Of a stretch of 64,000 bases of DNA, positions 17,880 through 26,515 are shown piece after piece (positions within the stretch are counted from its first letter, which is position 1; every line of letters starts with the position of its first letter). This stretch comes from Cytophagales bacterium. Its GTDB lineage: Bacteria > Bacteroidota > Bacteroidia > Cytophagales > Cyclobacteriaceae. Location: the NCBI GenBank assembly GCA_017303805.1, contig JAFLBQ010000011.1, positions 40,192-104,191 of the forward strand, given 5' to 3'. Made by a program: the position numbers and the translations under genes. The notes beneath the pieces were generated by a model. The model saw only the letters and a program-made list of their open reading frames with translations, was not told the origin of the DNA and did no database searches.

Positions 17880-19031
17880 ATGGTTCCGAGGATTGCAGAA
17901 GCCACGCTTAAAAATCTAGCCAGTCAGTTTCGGGCGGTGGCATTAGTTGGCCCACGTCAAAGTGGTAAGTCAACATTAGCCAAAACTGCCTTTCCCGGTA
18001 AACAATATGTGTCGTTAGAAAATCCTGAAATAAAACAAAGTGCACTTGAAGACCCAAAAGGTTTTTTGAAACGGTTTGAACACGGAGCTATTATTGATGA
18101 AGCCCAACGAGTACCAGAGCTTTTCAACTACTTACAGCAGATATTAGATGAAAGTAACGAGCGCGGAAAGTTTATTCTTTCTGGCTCGAACAATTTCCTG
18201 ATGTTGGAAAAAATAACACAGAGCCTGGCTGGTCGTATTGGATACCTTGATTTACTCCCTTTTAGTTATCAGGAGTTATTTACGCAATCAGCTACAAAAA
18301 CCATAGATGACTTAATTTTCGAAGGTGGATATCCCGCTGTGGCGTATGAAGGAATTGACCCGCGGTTTTGGTTCCCTGCATATGTCCGAACCTACATAGA
18401 ACGCGATGTCCGACAGATTAAAAATATAACAGACTTATCTACATTTCAGCGCTTCATGTTTCTTTGTGCCAGCCGCATTGGGCAACAAGTTAATCTCAGC
18501 AATCTGGCTATAGAGTGTGGCATTGATCATAAAACAGCACAATCATGGCTATCGGTCATGCAGGCCAGTTATATTGTGCATCTGTTACCGCCCTATTATA
18601 AGAACTACTCCAAGCGAATAATTAAATCGCCCAAACTGTATTTCTACGATACCGGATTAGCTTGCTATCTACTTGCTATTGAAGCAGCAAAAAACTTAAT
18701 CAACCATGCCCAACGAGGCGCTTTGTTTGAGAATTATATTATTAACGAGCTTTTGAAAACCCGCTTAAACCACGGCTTGCGCAGCAATTTGTTTTACTGG
18801 CGAGATGTAAGTGGCCACGAGCTGGATGCAATTGTTGATAAAAATCCACACCCCATTGCAATTGAAATTAAATCGGGGATGACATTGAATACCGAATATT
18901 ATAAAGGTCTTCGTTTCTGGAATCAACTTAATCCTCAGTCGCAGAAAATATTAATTTATGGTGGAGACCATTCGTACAAACAAGAGAATGGGTTTGAGAT
19001 AACAAGTTGGAAAAAACTGGATCAGCTATAA
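17880..19031 (+). CDS. DUF4143 AAA ATPase
   Basis: This 383-residue protein has an N-terminal ATPase domain with Walker A GPRQSGKST (24-32) and Walker B GAIIDEAQ, an arginine-finger-like LSGSNNF segment, then a winged-helix/DUF4143 part. The C-terminus (YWRDVSGHELDAIVD followed by IEIKSG) resembles a PD-(D/E)xK nuclease fold. The function of this common, scattered family is not established. An in-frame TTG lies at 17847, but it would run through the palindrome; the ATG at 17880 (MVPRIAE) fits the family start. Base use looks more A/T-rich than the neighbours, and the family is often horizontally moved. Its 3' end overlaps the convergent dehydrogenase gene by 6 nt. Confidence 0.88.
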   Translation: MVPRIAEATLKNLASQFRAVALVGPRQSGKSTLAKTAFPGKQYVSLENPEIKQSALEDPKGFLKRFEHGAIIDEAQRVPELFNYLQQILDESNERGKFILSGSNNFLMLEKITQSLAGRIGYLDLLPFSYQELFTQSATKTIDDLIFEGGYPAVAYEGIDPRFWFPAYVRTYIERDVRQIKNITDLSTFQRFMFLCASRIGQQVNLSNLAIECGIDHKTAQSWLSVMQASYIVHLLPPYYKNYSKRIIKSPKLYFYDTGLACYLLAIEAAKNLINHAQRGALFENYIINELLKTRLNHGLRSNLFYWRDVSGHELDAIVDKNPHPIAIEIKSGMTLNTEYYKGLRFWNQLNPQSQKILIYGGDHSYKQENGFEITSWKKLDQL

Positions 19032-20468
19032 CTTCACACACACGTTCTTCTCATCCGTAAAAAATCTCAGGGCTTCAAAGCCGCCTTCACGCCCTACACC
19101 ACTTTGCTTCATACCCCCAAAGGGTGTGCGCAAATCGCGAAACAACCAGCAGTTTACCCAGATAATCCCGCTCTTAACTTCTGCCGCCACCCGGTGCGCG
19201 CGTTTTAAATTTTCTGTCCAGATGGTTGCTGCAAGACCATACGGGGTGCTGTTGGCATACACGAGCGCTTCTTCTTCAGTATCGAACGGCATAATGGTTA
19301 CTACCGGTCCAAAGATTTCTTCCTGGTTAGTTCTGCAGGTGTGCGATAACCCTGTAATAACGGTAGGCTCAATAAAATAACCAGTAGCACATCTACCCGA
19401 AAGCTTCACTTGTTTACCACCTTGAATAATGGTGCCGCCTTCTTTTTTTGCAAGCTCAATGTATGATAGCACTTTATTTAGATGAGCTTCTGATGCAATG
19501 GCACCGAGGTTGGTTTTTTCGTTCAGCGGATCTCCCACTACCAAGGCCTTGGTTTGGGTTGTAAATGCTTCAATAAATTTTTGATACAGCGATCGCTCCA
19601 CAAAAATGCGCGAGCCACACAAACATATTTCGCCCTGGTTGGCGAAGGAAGATTGAATGCTGGTGCTTACTGCCTTTTCAAAATCGCAATCGGCAAAAAT
19701 AATGTTGGGGTTTTTACCGCCCAGTTCCAGCGAAAGCTTTTTAAACATAGGCCCGGCAGTAGCAGCAATTATTTTACCGGTGGCCGTTCCGCCTGTAAAT
19801 GATATGGCTTTGATTTCGGCATGTTCCACAATAGCCTGCCCGGCTTTGGCGCCATAGCCATGTACAATGTTTAAGACGCCTGCTGGCAATCCTGCCTCCA
19901 CGCATAATCTGGAAAACAAGTAGGCCGTCATGGGTGTAATTTCTGAGGGCTTGGCAACCACCGTGCAGCCCGCAGCTAATGCCGGAGCAATTTTCCAGGT
20001 AAATAAATACAGCGGAAGATTCCAGGGCGAAATACATCCAACCACGCCTACCGGTGTATGCTGCGTATAGTTGATTGCGTCATTATCAGTAAAGTGAGTA
20101 TGAGCACTTTCGTGCAGAATGGCGGTGGCATAAAACCGAATGTTGGCTGCAGCCCGTGGTATATCCAATGCTTTTGCCAACGCAACAGGTTTGCCCTGAT
20201 CTGTGCTTTCAGCCAACGCAAGCTGATCCAGGTCGCGCTCAATCAACGCTGCAATTTTTAAAAGAATAACGCTGCGGTTTTTTGCCGGTGTGGTGCTCCA
20301 GGCGGCAAATGCGCGGGTGGCAGCCTCGGTGGCCAGCGCCACATCTGCAGCCCCCGAATCGGGCACCAGGCTATAGGGCTTGCCTTCGGCCGGGTTAATG
20401 TTCTCGAAAAAATTCCCGGTTACAGGATTGACTAGTTCTCCGTTGATGTAGTTGAGTAGCTTTTGCAT
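19026..20468 (-). CDS. 2-aminomuconate 6-semialdehyde dehydrogenase (ALDH8A1-like)
   Basis: This 480-residue NAD-dependent aldehyde dehydrogenase has the catalytic Glu248 in LELGGK and Cys282 in NQGEICLCGSR, plus FTGGTATGK and FGGMKQSGVGREGG. The segments SPWNLPLYLFTWKIAPA and SSFANQGEICLC closely follow animal ALDH8A1, which oxidises 2-aminomuconate semialdehyde in tryptophan breakdown. The neighbouring kynurenine genes fit this role. If correct, the host can push 3-hydroxyanthranilate carbon towards central metabolism instead of only quinolinate/NAD. The decarboxylase (ACMSD) that must act before it is not in the window. 2-Hydroxymuconate semialdehyde is the main alternative substrate. Confidence 0.85.
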   Translation of the reverse strand: MQKLLNYINGELVNPVTGNFFENINPAEGKPYSLVPDSGAADVALATEAATRAFAAWSTTPAKNRSVILLKIAALIERDLDQLALAESTDQGKPVALAKALDIPRAAANIRFYATAILHESAHTHFTDNDAINYTQHTPVGVVGCISPWNLPLYLFTWKIAPALAAGCTVVAKPSEITPMTAYLFSRLCVEAGLPAGVLNIVHGYGAKAGQAIVEHAEIKAISFTGGTATGKIIAATAGPMFKKLSLELGGKNPNIIFADCDFEKAVSTSIQSSFANQGEICLCGSRIFVERSLYQKFIEAFTTQTKALVVGDPLNEKTNLGAIASEAHLNKVLSYIELAKKEGGTIIQGGKQVKLSGRCATGYFIEPTVITGLSHTCRTNQEEIFGPVVTIMPFDTEEEALVYANSTPYGLAATIWTENLKRAHRVAAEVKSGIIWVNCWLFRDLRTPFGGMKQSGVGREGGFEALRFFTDEKNVCVKL

Positions 20469-20575
20469 GAGCCTGAAGTGTGGCTTAAGTTAACAGTTGT
20501 TTTAATTTATAGCTTCTTTTCAATCTCAAACTCCGCACCTAGCTACTTGGTTCTGTTTCTAATGATGGCGGCCCT

Positions 20576-22651
20576 TTACTTCTTCACAATTTTAAATTCT
20601 ACCCTGCGGTTGCGTTGGCGGTTGGCATCGGTTGTGTTGGGTACCACAGGCATGGCCCCGCCATATCCCTTACCGGTTACGCGTTCTTTCGTTATCCCTT
20701 TCGCAATCAAATAATCTTTTACCGCCTTTACTCTGTTTTCAGAAAGTGTGAGCAGTGCCTCTTTGTTGCCCACATTATCGGTATGGCCACTTAGTTCAAT
20801 CTTAATGGTGGGGTTGTCTTTCATTATACTTACCAGCCTGTCCAGTTCGGGGTACGATTGCGACTTTAACACCGGCCGGCCTTGTTCAAAAAATATATTG
20901 TTCAGCATGATGCTTTCGCCCACTTCGATAGGCACCAGCAACAAGTTTTTAGTTACTTCCTGGTATTCGATTACCGAGGCCAGCTCAAAGTTTTCGTTCA
21001 CCGAAAGAAACCCCTTTGCCTCTGCCCGAATTCCATAGTTCTTTCCTTTCGAAAGTGTTACCCGGTAGGTACCCGTGCTGGGATCGGAGCGGGCCTCGCC
21101 CACTTCTTTGCGCTGTGCAAGATCTTCGAAATAAATATTGGCGCTAACCGGCTGCTGGGTTTTGGCATTGAGTGTGCGCCCTAACACCAATACCACCGGA
21201 TCGGGTTTTACGGCCTGCGGTAGTTTTATACGCACCAGGTCTGAGGCTCCTATCGAATTACGGTCGCTTACCATAATGGCATAATCGGCTGCAGCCGAAA
21301 GCGTATAGTATGCATCAAAACTATTGGTATTTATTTCAGGACCCAGGTTTACGGGCTCGGTCCACTCGGTCCACGATTCGCCCGTGCGCTTGCTCATAAA
21401 AATGTCGTAGCTGCCATAGCCTGGCCTGCCATTGGTTGCAAAATAGAGTGTGCGCCCATCGGCTGCCAGAAAAGGCGAGAGCTCATCGCCTGCTGTGTTG
21501 ATTTGTTTACCCAAGTTGGTGGGGGCACTCCACTTGCCGGCTCCATCCAGCACCGTTATGTAAATATCCTTCTCCAGATTCTCGTCCGATTTTTTGTAAA
21601 ATAAATTCTGCGGAAGTTTTGCTGTAAATAAGATTGCCTTTCCATCGGCAGCAAGGTTTGCTTCCATCGTTTTGGCCTCGTTGGCAAAACGTACGTTTAA
21701 ATATTCGGGCTCGCTCCAGCCGCCCTTTGTTCTTTTGCGCACCTGAAAACCATCGTTTCTGCAAAACATTAACAAGTTGTTATCGGCACTTACTGCCGCC
21801 AGGTTGTTGGTTTCTGTGGTGTTGATGAGCGCACCCATATTTTTTGCTTTGCTCCACGTTAGGCCATCGGTGCTGGTGGTCATATAAATATCCTCGCCAT
21901 CGGCTTTACCACCCAAATTTTCCGGGGCATTCTCGCGACCAAAGTAAATGGTGCGGCCATCGGCAGTAATAATAGGACCCAGGTCGTCATAGATTGAGTT
22001 TACCATCGGGCCCAGGTTTTCTTTTACCAGGCCCTTCTCTAAGTTTATGGGTAAATTTATTTTCACCTCGTGCCGGATTATAAAGTTGTCTATTTCCAAA
22101 ACCATATCGGTATGGGTAATAAACCCGGTGCGCATACCGTAGAATGGTAAGGCATCTATATCGGTTACCAAATGTGTATTGATGTAGAAATACAAACGCC
22201 CCTTGCGTTGTTCTATCTTCAATTTGTTTTCTTCACCTAAGGCGGCCACCTTCTCGCTGGCAATCCATTGGTTCAGTTTCTCGCCTTTCTCTGGTGTAAG
22301 AATGCGGAAGTAACCCGTTGAGGCAATTGTAAAATCGTGGTACTTCCCATTGGCATTATCGCCCCACATTAATCCATAGCCGTTGTTATCCGAACCGGAT
22401 TTTTGTACAAAGCTTGCTTCGATGGTAAAATCCTTATTAGAGTCTATGTAAGGGCTAATCGCCACATACCGGCCTTTGTCTTTTTGCGTGGTGGTAATAA
22501 AGTATTTGCCCCGCTCAATGCGCATGGTATAGTTTTCTCCGGTGCCCGTCCACCAGCCATAGGTGTTGGTGCTAAAATCTTCGCGCACCAGCACCGGTGG
22601 TTGTGCCTGCACGGCTACAGAAACCACTAAAAGCAAAGCCAACAATTTCAT
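20576..22651 (-). CDS. OmpA-family protein with PD40 propeller and LamG-like N-terminus
   Basis: This 691-residue cell-envelope protein starts with a signal peptide (VVSVAVQAQ). Residues about 20-190 resemble a concanavalin/LamG-like sandwich (FTIEASFVQKSG, YGLMWGD), about 210-460 are PD40 propeller repeats (SPFLAADGRTLYFATNG), about 470-550 a carboxypeptidase-regulatory-like domain, and about 570-690 an OmpA peptidoglycan-binding domain (ELSGHTDNVGN, NRQRNRRVEF). The order propeller-CRD-OmpA is that of the T9SS protein PorE, but PorE has TPRs at the N-terminus instead. It sits 11 nt after the SDR gene on the same strand, inside the kynurenine cluster, with no obvious functional link. Confidence 0.85.
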   Translation of the reverse strand: MKLLALLLVVSVAVQAQPPVLVREDFSTNTYGWWTGTGENYTMRIERGKYFITTTQKDKGRYVAISPYIDSNKDFTIEASFVQKSGSDNNGYGLMWGDNANGKYHDFTIASTGYFRILTPEKGEKLNQWIASEKVAALGEENKLKIEQRKGRLYFYINTHLVTDIDALPFYGMRTGFITHTDMVLEIDNFIIRHEVKINLPINLEKGLVKENLGPMVNSIYDDLGPIITADGRTIYFGRENAPENLGGKADGEDIYMTTSTDGLTWSKAKNMGALINTTETNNLAAVSADNNLLMFCRNDGFQVRKRTKGGWSEPEYLNVRFANEAKTMEANLAADGKAILFTAKLPQNLFYKKSDENLEKDIYITVLDGAGKWSAPTNLGKQINTAGDELSPFLAADGRTLYFATNGRPGYGSYDIFMSKRTGESWTEWTEPVNLGPEINTNSFDAYYTLSAAADYAIMVSDRNSIGASDLVRIKLPQAVKPDPVVLVLGRTLNAKTQQPVSANIYFEDLAQRKEVGEARSDPSTGTYRVTLSKGKNYGIRAEAKGFLSVNENFELASVIEYQEVTKNLLLVPIEVGESIMLNNIFFEQGRPVLKSQSYPELDRLVSIMKDNPTIKIELSGHTDNVGNKEALLTLSENRVKAVKDYLIAKGITKERVTGKGYGGAMPVVPNTTDANRQRNRRVEFKIVKK

Positions 22652-22662
22652 GCAAAGGCAAA

Positions 22663-23439
22663 TTACAAACTTCCGGTACGACCACCATCTACCGGCAGGT
22701 TGATTCCGTTAATGTAGCCCGCTGCCGGGCTTGCCAGAAAAGCGATGGCTGCCGCTACTTCGTGGGCATCGGCAATACGGCCTGCGGGTATTTCCTCAAT
22801 CATGTCCGCAAGGGCTTCTTCATAGGATTTACCTGCTCGGGTTGCATTTGCTTTCAGGATTGCATCGAGCCTGCCCGTCATCGTGGAACCAGGCAGCACA
22901 TTGTTAACGGTTATCCCGAAAGGAGCCAACTCCACCGATAACGTTTTGGCCCAGTTGGCAACAGCACCCCGGATGGTGTTGGATACACCTAACCCTTTGA
23001 TCGGAATTTTTACGGAGGTAGAAATAACATTTACAATCCGGCCATAGCCGGCATCCTTCATGCCCGGCACTACTGCCTGCGTTAAAATCTGGTTACAGAT
23101 CAGGTGATTGGTAAATGCTTTTAAAAAATCGGCAGCAGAAGCATCGATTGCCAAGCCAGCCGGAGGGCCGCCCGTATTATTAACTAAAATATGAACCGGG
23201 TTTTCGGCAACATACCCGGTAATAACCTGTTGCAGGTTATCTGCATCCGAAAAATCGGCTACCAGATATTGGTGTGATTTTTCTGCAAGCTCATTCACTG
23301 TGGCAATTAATTTCTCTTCGTTGCGGGCGAGCAAGGTAACGCGCGTGCCCAGCAATGCCAGCTCGATGGCGGCCGCTTTACCAATGCCTTGTGTGCTGCC
23401 ACAAACCAGCGCATGTTTTCCGGTAAGGTTCAGATTCAT
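22663..23439 (-). CDS. Atypical short-chain dehydrogenase/reductase-like protein
   Basis: This 258-residue Rossmann-fold protein has a GSTQGIGKA cofactor loop and a NNTGGPP stretch. The usual SDR active-site YxxxK is absent: the aligned segment reads VSNTIRGAV, placing Ser at the Tyr position and Arg at the Lys position. A subgroup of beta-ketoacyl-ACP-reductase-like SDRs with an imperfect catalytic tetrad is known, and this looks like a member. It is transcribed away from the 3-hydroxyanthranilate dioxygenase gene and may belong to the kynurenine cluster, perhaps acting on a ring-cleavage product, but no reaction can be assigned. Confidence 0.8.
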   Translation of the reverse strand: MNLNLTGKHALVCGSTQGIGKAAAIELALLGTRVTLLARNEEKLIATVNELAEKSHQYLVADFSDADNLQQVITGYVAENPVHILVNNTGGPPAGLAIDASAADFLKAFTNHLICNQILTQAVVPGMKDAGYGRIVNVISTSVKIPIKGLGVSNTIRGAVANWAKTLSVELAPFGITVNNVLPGSTMTGRLDAILKANATRAGKSYEEALADMIEEIPAGRIADAHEVAAAIAFLASPAAGYINGINLPVDGGRTGSL

Positions 23440-23525
23440 TTAAAATATTTTCTGTAAAGATAAAAGAACACTACCTTCCGGATGCATTTCATGCAATTGC
23501 ATTTTGTACTAAAACTGATCTTTTT

Positions 23526-24056
23526 ATGCCGGTACGTAAACCCTTTAACCTGAAACAGTGGATTGCAGACAATCGCGATTTACTAAAACCGCCCGTAGGC
23601 AATAAAAATTTATATGCCGATGCAGGCGATTATATTGTGATGATAGTAGGTGGCCCCAATGCCCGCAAAGATTATCACTTTAATCAAACCGAGGAGTTGT
23701 TCTACCAGCTCGAAGGCAGTATTAATGTGCGCATTCAGGAAGAAGGCAAAGCGGTGGACATTCCCATCCAGGAAGGTGAAATGTTTTTATTACCGGCCAA
23801 CACTCCGCATCGTCCCGAACGACCGGCCAACACGGTAGGCCTGGTAATTGAATGCAAACGTGCAGACCCCACTTTTGAAGACCGTCTGATCTGGTATTGC
23901 GATAGTTGTAATAACAAACTGCACGAATACAAATTTCATCTCGAAAATATCGAGAAAGATTTTTTACCCCGCTTCCGCGATTTCTATGGCTCGAAAGCGT
24001 TACGAACGTGTAAAAAGTGTGGGAGTGTGATGGAGACTGATCCCCGGTTTGTCTAA
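23526..24056 (+). CDS. nbaC: 3-hydroxyanthranilate 3,4-dioxygenase
   Basis: This cupin enzyme opens the ring of 3-hydroxyanthranilate to 2-amino-3-carboxymuconate semialdehyde, the branch point to quinolinate/NAD or full catabolism. The catalytic Fe ligands His51, Glu57 and His95 and the second, rubredoxin-like site Cys125, Cys128, Cys162 and Cys165 fall at the numbering known for the bacterial enzyme. The 176-residue length is normal for the prokaryotic form. It diverges from the SDR gene across 86 nt and heads the rightward half of the kynurenine cluster (kynU and kmo downstream). Also named haaO in other systems. Confidence 0.96.
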   Translation: MPVRKPFNLKQWIADNRDLLKPPVGNKNLYADAGDYIVMIVGGPNARKDYHFNQTEELFYQLEGSINVRIQEEGKAVDIPIQEGEMFLLPANTPHRPERPANTVGLVIECKRADPTFEDRLIWYCDSCNNKLHEYKFHLENIEKDFLPRFRDFYGSKALRTCKKCGSVMETDPRFV

Positions 24057-24158
24057 CGCATTTCAAAAGAGTTGGCAGGAGGAGCCACCAGTAGGCAGTA
24101 CTAAAATATTAACCTTGTTTGACTGCTCAATGCACCTGCATACAGCATGCTTTAAAAA

Positions 24159-24647
24159 ATGAGTACCCAAAAAGGAATAGCCTATTATCAACATCAGCAT
24201 GTTGGAAATTTGATACTTGAATCAGAAGGCGATCGCATTACGCGCATCGGTTTCTGGAAAGAACCGCCAGGCGCTGAAAACCTGACACCCGTAATTGAGC
24301 AATGCACACAGGAGTTGGATGAATATTTTAGCAAAGGGCGTAAATTCTTTACGTTTAATCTTGGCTTTCGCGGAACGGAATTTCAAAACAAAGTGTGGCG
24401 CGAGTTAATGAACATTCCTTATGGAACCACTATCTCGTACGAAGAACTGGCCCTTCGCTTAGGCGATGTGAAGTCCATTCGCGCAGTGGGCCTTGCTAAC
24501 GGGCAAAATCCAATTACCATTGTGGTGCCCTGCCACCGCGTGATCGGCAAAAACGGAAACCTTACCGGCTATGGAGGCGGGATAGAAAACAAACAATGGT
24601 TGCTGGAGCATGAAGGCGCGGTATTAAAACAGCTTTCGTTGTTCTAA
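24159..24647 (+). CDS. ogt: Methylated-DNA-protein-cysteine methyltransferase
   Basis: This 162-residue suicide repair protein removes O6-alkyl groups from guanine onto Cys125 in the IVVPCHRVIG motif. The helix-turn-helix wing with FQNKVWRELMNIPYGTTISY is intact, and GYGGGIENKQWLLEHE closes the domain. There is no Ada-type N-terminal domain. The gene sits between the dioxygenase and kynureninase genes, 21 nt before kynU. It probably shares a transcript with them but has no pathway relation that I can see. Confidence 0.95.
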   Translation: MSTQKGIAYYQHQHVGNLILESEGDRITRIGFWKEPPGAENLTPVIEQCTQELDEYFSKGRKFFTFNLGFRGTEFQNKVWRELMNIPYGTTISYEELALRLGDVKSIRAVGLANGQNPITIVVPCHRVIGKNGNLTGYGGGIENKQWLLEHEGAVLKQLSLF

Positions 24648-24668
24648 ACAATAGATTAATTTTCGAAC

Positions 24669-25937
24669 ATGCAATTTGAAAACACCCTTGCCTTTGCCCG
24701 AAAACTTGATCGTATTGATCCCTTAAAAAAATTCCGAACGCTATTTCATATCCCGAAAGTTAAAGGCAAAGCCGTACTTTATTTTACGGGCAATTCATTG
24801 GGGCTGCAACCTAAAGTAACCAAAAACTATTTAGCCGAAGAACTAACCGACTGGGCCAAATGGGGTGTGGAAGGACACACACATGGCAAACGACCGTGGT
24901 TGTACTACCATAAGTTTACCAAAAAAGGATTAGCATTACTCACTGGCGCTAAACCTGTGGAAGTTGTGGCAATGAATCACCTTACGGTGAATTTGCATCT
25001 TTTAATGGTCTCCTTTTATCGGCCAACAAAAAAGCGGTTTAAAATTTTAACAGAAGCGGGCGCCTTTTCTTCGGATCAGTATGCGCTGGAAACGCAGGTA
25101 AAATTTCATGGGTTAGATCCCAACGAGGTTATTGTTGAACTAAAACCCCGACAAGGCGAATTCACCTTACGCACGGAAGACATTCTTGCCCGCATTGAAC
25201 ACCACAACGAAGAGCTGGCCTTGGTCTTTTTTGGCGGAGTTCAATATTATACCGGACAGTTTTTTGACATTAAAAAAATTACGCAAGCCGGCCACGTTGC
25301 CGGTGCGGTAGTAGGTTTTGATCTGGCCCATGCCATTGGAAATGTAAAATTGAACCTCCACAAAGACAACGTTGACTTTGCCGTATGGTGTAGCTATAAA
25401 TATTTAAATGCGGGGCCGGGGGCGGTGGCCGGTGCATTTGTGCATCAACAGCATGCCACCAATTTTAATTTACCCCGCTTTGCCGGCTGGTGGGGTCATT
25501 ATGAAAAAGATCGCTTTCAAATGAAGAAAGGATTTATACCGATGCCCGGTGTTGATGGCTGGCAACTATCTAACCATCCTGTGTTGCCAGGCGCGGCCTT
25601 GTTGGCTTCCCTCGAAATTTTTCAAAAGGCAGGAACAAAAAATTTACACGCTAAAAGTTTTTTGCTAGCCGGCTACCTGGAATACCTCCTTAATCAAGTG
25701 GATGCAGCCAAAGCGAAATTTATTATCCTTACTCCTGCCGCCCCGCAAGCACGTGGTTGTCAGCTCTCAATTTTTATGAAACAGAACGGCAAAAAAGTTT
25801 TTGATGCATTAACCAAAGCCGGCATTATTGCCGACTGGCGCGAACCTGATGTAATTCGTGTGGCGCCTGTGCCTTTGTACAATACTTTTGAAGATGTGTA
25901 TCGGTTTGCAGAGATTTTTAAAAAGGCTTTAAACTGA
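24669..25937 (+). CDS. kynU: Kynureninase
   Basis: Kynureninase is a PLP enzyme that splits kynurenine or 3-hydroxykynurenine to (3-hydroxy)anthranilate and alanine. Lys244 in WCSYKYLNAGPG forms the Schiff base; Asp218 and His221 in VGFDLAHAIGN contact the cofactor. FTGNSLGLQP near the N-terminus and RFAGWWGH are family signatures. The length, 422 residues, is normal. Together with kmo and the dioxygenase this gives an uninterrupted route from kynurenine to aminocarboxymuconate semialdehyde. Tryptophan dioxygenase and formamidase are not in the window. Confidence 0.97.
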   Translation: MQFENTLAFARKLDRIDPLKKFRTLFHIPKVKGKAVLYFTGNSLGLQPKVTKNYLAEELTDWAKWGVEGHTHGKRPWLYYHKFTKKGLALLTGAKPVEVVAMNHLTVNLHLLMVSFYRPTKKRFKILTEAGAFSSDQYALETQVKFHGLDPNEVIVELKPRQGEFTLRTEDILARIEHHNEELALVFFGGVQYYTGQFFDIKKITQAGHVAGAVVGFDLAHAIGNVKLNLHKDNVDFAVWCSYKYLNAGPGAVAGAFVHQQHATNFNLPRFAGWWGHYEKDRFQMKKGFIPMPGVDGWQLSNHPVLPGAALLASLEIFQKAGTKNLHAKSFLLAGYLEYLLNQVDAAKAKFIILTPAAPQARGCQLSIFMKQNGKKVFDALTKAGIIADWREPDVIRVAPVPLYNTFEDVYRFAEIFKKALN

Positions 25938-25967
25938 AATAAGTATCATTTTATAAGATTCTGAAGT

Positions 25968-26369
25968 ATGATGAAAAATTCCATTCCTAAAGCTACCAAG
26001 CAAGGTGAGTGCTTGGTTTTATTCGATTTTCAACTATCAACACTCCAGGGCGCGGCACATGTTTTTCTAGCCGTTGATACGTACACAGGTTACGTATTCA
26101 TGTTGAGTGTTGAGCCAGATAAAAGGCCGAATACTGTATTAAAAAAAATCTATTTCCTTCTGGAAGATAAGAAACTTGCAGAATGCTTGAGTACGGAGAC
26201 TGGTTTTACACTTGTAGTAGAAGAATACGAGGAACTGGCCGCTAAGATTGAACAAATTTTAAAACCTGTTAATGGTAAATTAATTTTTAATAAATCATTT
26301 TGTCAAAAAGTATCAAACCCAGTTTTAAAAAGTTTTAGAGACAGGATGCTCCGCCAGAAATTACATTGA
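25968..26369 (+). CDS. Small protein of unknown function, possibly RNase H/integrase-like
   Basis: This 133-residue protein is not one I recognise with certainty. The segment LVLFDFQLSTLQGAAHVFLAV followed by DTYTGYVFML looks like the first strands of a retroviral-integrase/DDE transposase core, where an Asp on strand one precedes a V-D-T-Y-T-G-type strand. The expected second Asp in an sDxG motif is not visible (the region reads GFTLVVEEYEEL), and the DNA-binding domains are missing. It could be a domesticated or degenerate integrase core, or a chance resemblance. The gene lies between kynU and kmo, 30 nt after kynU, in the same direction. Its A/T content appears higher than that of its neighbours. 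Confidence 0.55.
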   Translation: MMKNSIPKATKQGECLVLFDFQLSTLQGAAHVFLAVDTYTGYVFMLSVEPDKRPNTVLKKIYFLLEDKKLAECLSTETGFTLVVEEYEELAAKIEQILKPVNGKLIFNKSFCQKVSNPVLKSFRDRMLRQKLH

Positions 26370-26515
26370 ATAATTGTTGTGAAGTCTGTAAACCGCACCT
26401 AAACAAAAATCGGCAGCTGGGTTTCTCTTTCCCATTGTAGCCATCCTAAAAAATCATTACCAAATGTTCGTAGTTTTACGTTCGCTATTTTCGCCAATCT
26501 TTAAGAGTATTTGAA

